The notes under the pieces were generated by a model. It made no database searches and had not been told where the DNA came from. It saw nothing but the letters and a program-made list of their open reading frames with translations. Shown piece by piece: positions 63,569 through 64,000 of a stretch of DNA of 64,000 bases. The DNA comes from CAJCIT01 sp963771305. Its GTDB lineage: Bacteria; Acidobacteriota; Terriglobia; Bryobacterales; Bryobacteraceae. Numbering within the stretch: position 1 is the stretch's first letter; each line of letters begins with the position of its first letter. Made by a program: the position numbers and the translations under genes. The stretch spans positions 671,364 through 735,363 of the forward strand of contig CAVYTS010000013.1 of NCBI GenBank assembly GCA_963771305.1, written 5' to 3'.

Positions 63569-64000
63569 GTGGATCGCAATACTAAAGTCAATCTCGTCCT
63601 AATTCGTGTTGGCTTCGTTCTGCTTCTCGGCCTTACGGTCGGTGAACAGCGGCCTTTTGGCCTGGGTGCAGTGGCAGCCGCAGCCGCTGGGCTGGCGCTA
63701 GCTGCCGTGGTGCTGCTACTCGAAACGAGGATCAGGATCCTCAGTCTGAATCAGCTGGTTGGTGCTTTTGCTGGATTGTTCTCAGGCGCCGTCCTTGGTT
63801 TGATTCTCGTGGCTACGTTCCGGGGCCAGTCAAGTGGAGGCTTGCTCCCGATTGTCGTTCCATTAATCACAGGCTACCTAGGCACGGCTGTCGGACTATC
63901 TCAATCGGATCTTGTGCATTGGGGTTCTGACGCCCCGGCTCCGGCGCGGAACTCGGTGAAAATCCTCGATACCAGTGTCATCATCGACGGCAGGATCGCC
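63569..64000 (+). CDS. PIN-TRAM membrane protein, cut by the window end
   Basis: The frame from GTG 63569 encodes four likely TM segments (VLIRVGFVLLLGLTVGEQ, AVAAAAAGLALAAVVLLLE, LVGAFAGLFSGAVLGLIL and a further one), then KILDTSVIIDGRIA. That is the first acidic motif of a PIN domain of the YacL/PilT-like PIN-TRAM family. The TRAM and most of the PIN domain lie beyond the window. Family members are putative membrane-anchored RNases of unknown target. Confidence 0.8.
   Translation, partial: MDRNTKVNLVLIRVGFVLLLGLTVGEQRPFGLGAVAAAAAGLALAAVVLLLETRIRILSLNQLVGAFAGLFSGAVLGLILVATFRGQSSGGLLPIVVPLITGYLGTAVGLSQSDLVHWGSDAPAPARNSVKILDTSVIIDGRIA

Overview
The window is GC-rich bacterial DNA that looks like a soil Acidobacterium of the Bryobacter/Solibacter type. 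The case rests on gene content: ADOP-type MacB/FtsX permeases, a secreted S53 peptidase with S-layer-homology domains, NHL/TIGR03437-like secreted repeat proteins, a KdpD split into two proteins, and an aminotransferase beside serA. The assignment is inference; there is no rRNA in the window.

Chromosomal left flank (1-5343): a left-truncated, frameshifted Gfo/Idh/MocA oxidoreductase, a GalU-like protein lacking the usual glycine loop, and a large fusion of a fucokinase-like GHMP kinase with a sugar-1-phosphate nucleotidylyltransferase. A decayed DUF433/DUF5615 toxin-antitoxin pair follows.

Integrated element (5344-45405, about 40 kb): it is bounded by a 50-bp direct repeat of the 3' part of tRNA-Pro(GGG), identical except for one base. 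The intact tRNA is on the right and the fragment on the left. The core at the left end is a PIN/DUF433 toxin-antitoxin module, a tyrosine integrase and a broken DUF3854/DUF927 primase-helicase. The core at the right end is small phage-like proteins, a DUF3489 protein and a ParB-type DNA methyltransferase with an amber stop. Inward of each att site lie matching pairs of GGAC(T/G)CC repeats with an 11-bp period, probably integrase arm sites. Three copies of a 160-180-bp iteron-like block rich in TGTCGGG occur, one ahead of the integrase and two at the right end.

Accessory region (about 12-41 kb): a giant S53 peptidase, a tyrosine recombinase broken by a 0.5-kb insertion, an IS91-like element with its own tyrosine recombinase, then a series of unrelated genes (glycosidase-like protein, acetamidase/formamidase, P-loop protein, SRPBCC/TetR pair, beta-propeller, two ADOP permeases, a lectin-like double propeller). 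These are separated by a 23-bp site, CGTTA-N8-TATCGGTAGC. Eight copies point the same way (21.5-40.9 kb) whatever the gene orientation, and a ninth lies inverted at 12.0 kb. I read this as a cassette-like array of tyrosine-recombinase sites; it is the most unusual feature here.

Chromosomal right flank (45406-64000): split kdpD/kdpE operon, OPT transporter with a GatB/YqeY protein, glycosyltransferase-methyltransferase fusion, a lipoprotein and a large secreted NHL protein sharing one Ig-like repeat, an aminotransferase plus serA (serine synthesis), a CocE/NonD hydrolase, an RRM protein and the start of a PIN-TRAM membrane protein.

Many genes inside and outside the island carry single-base frameshifts, including serA, so part of the apparent gene decay may be sequence error.
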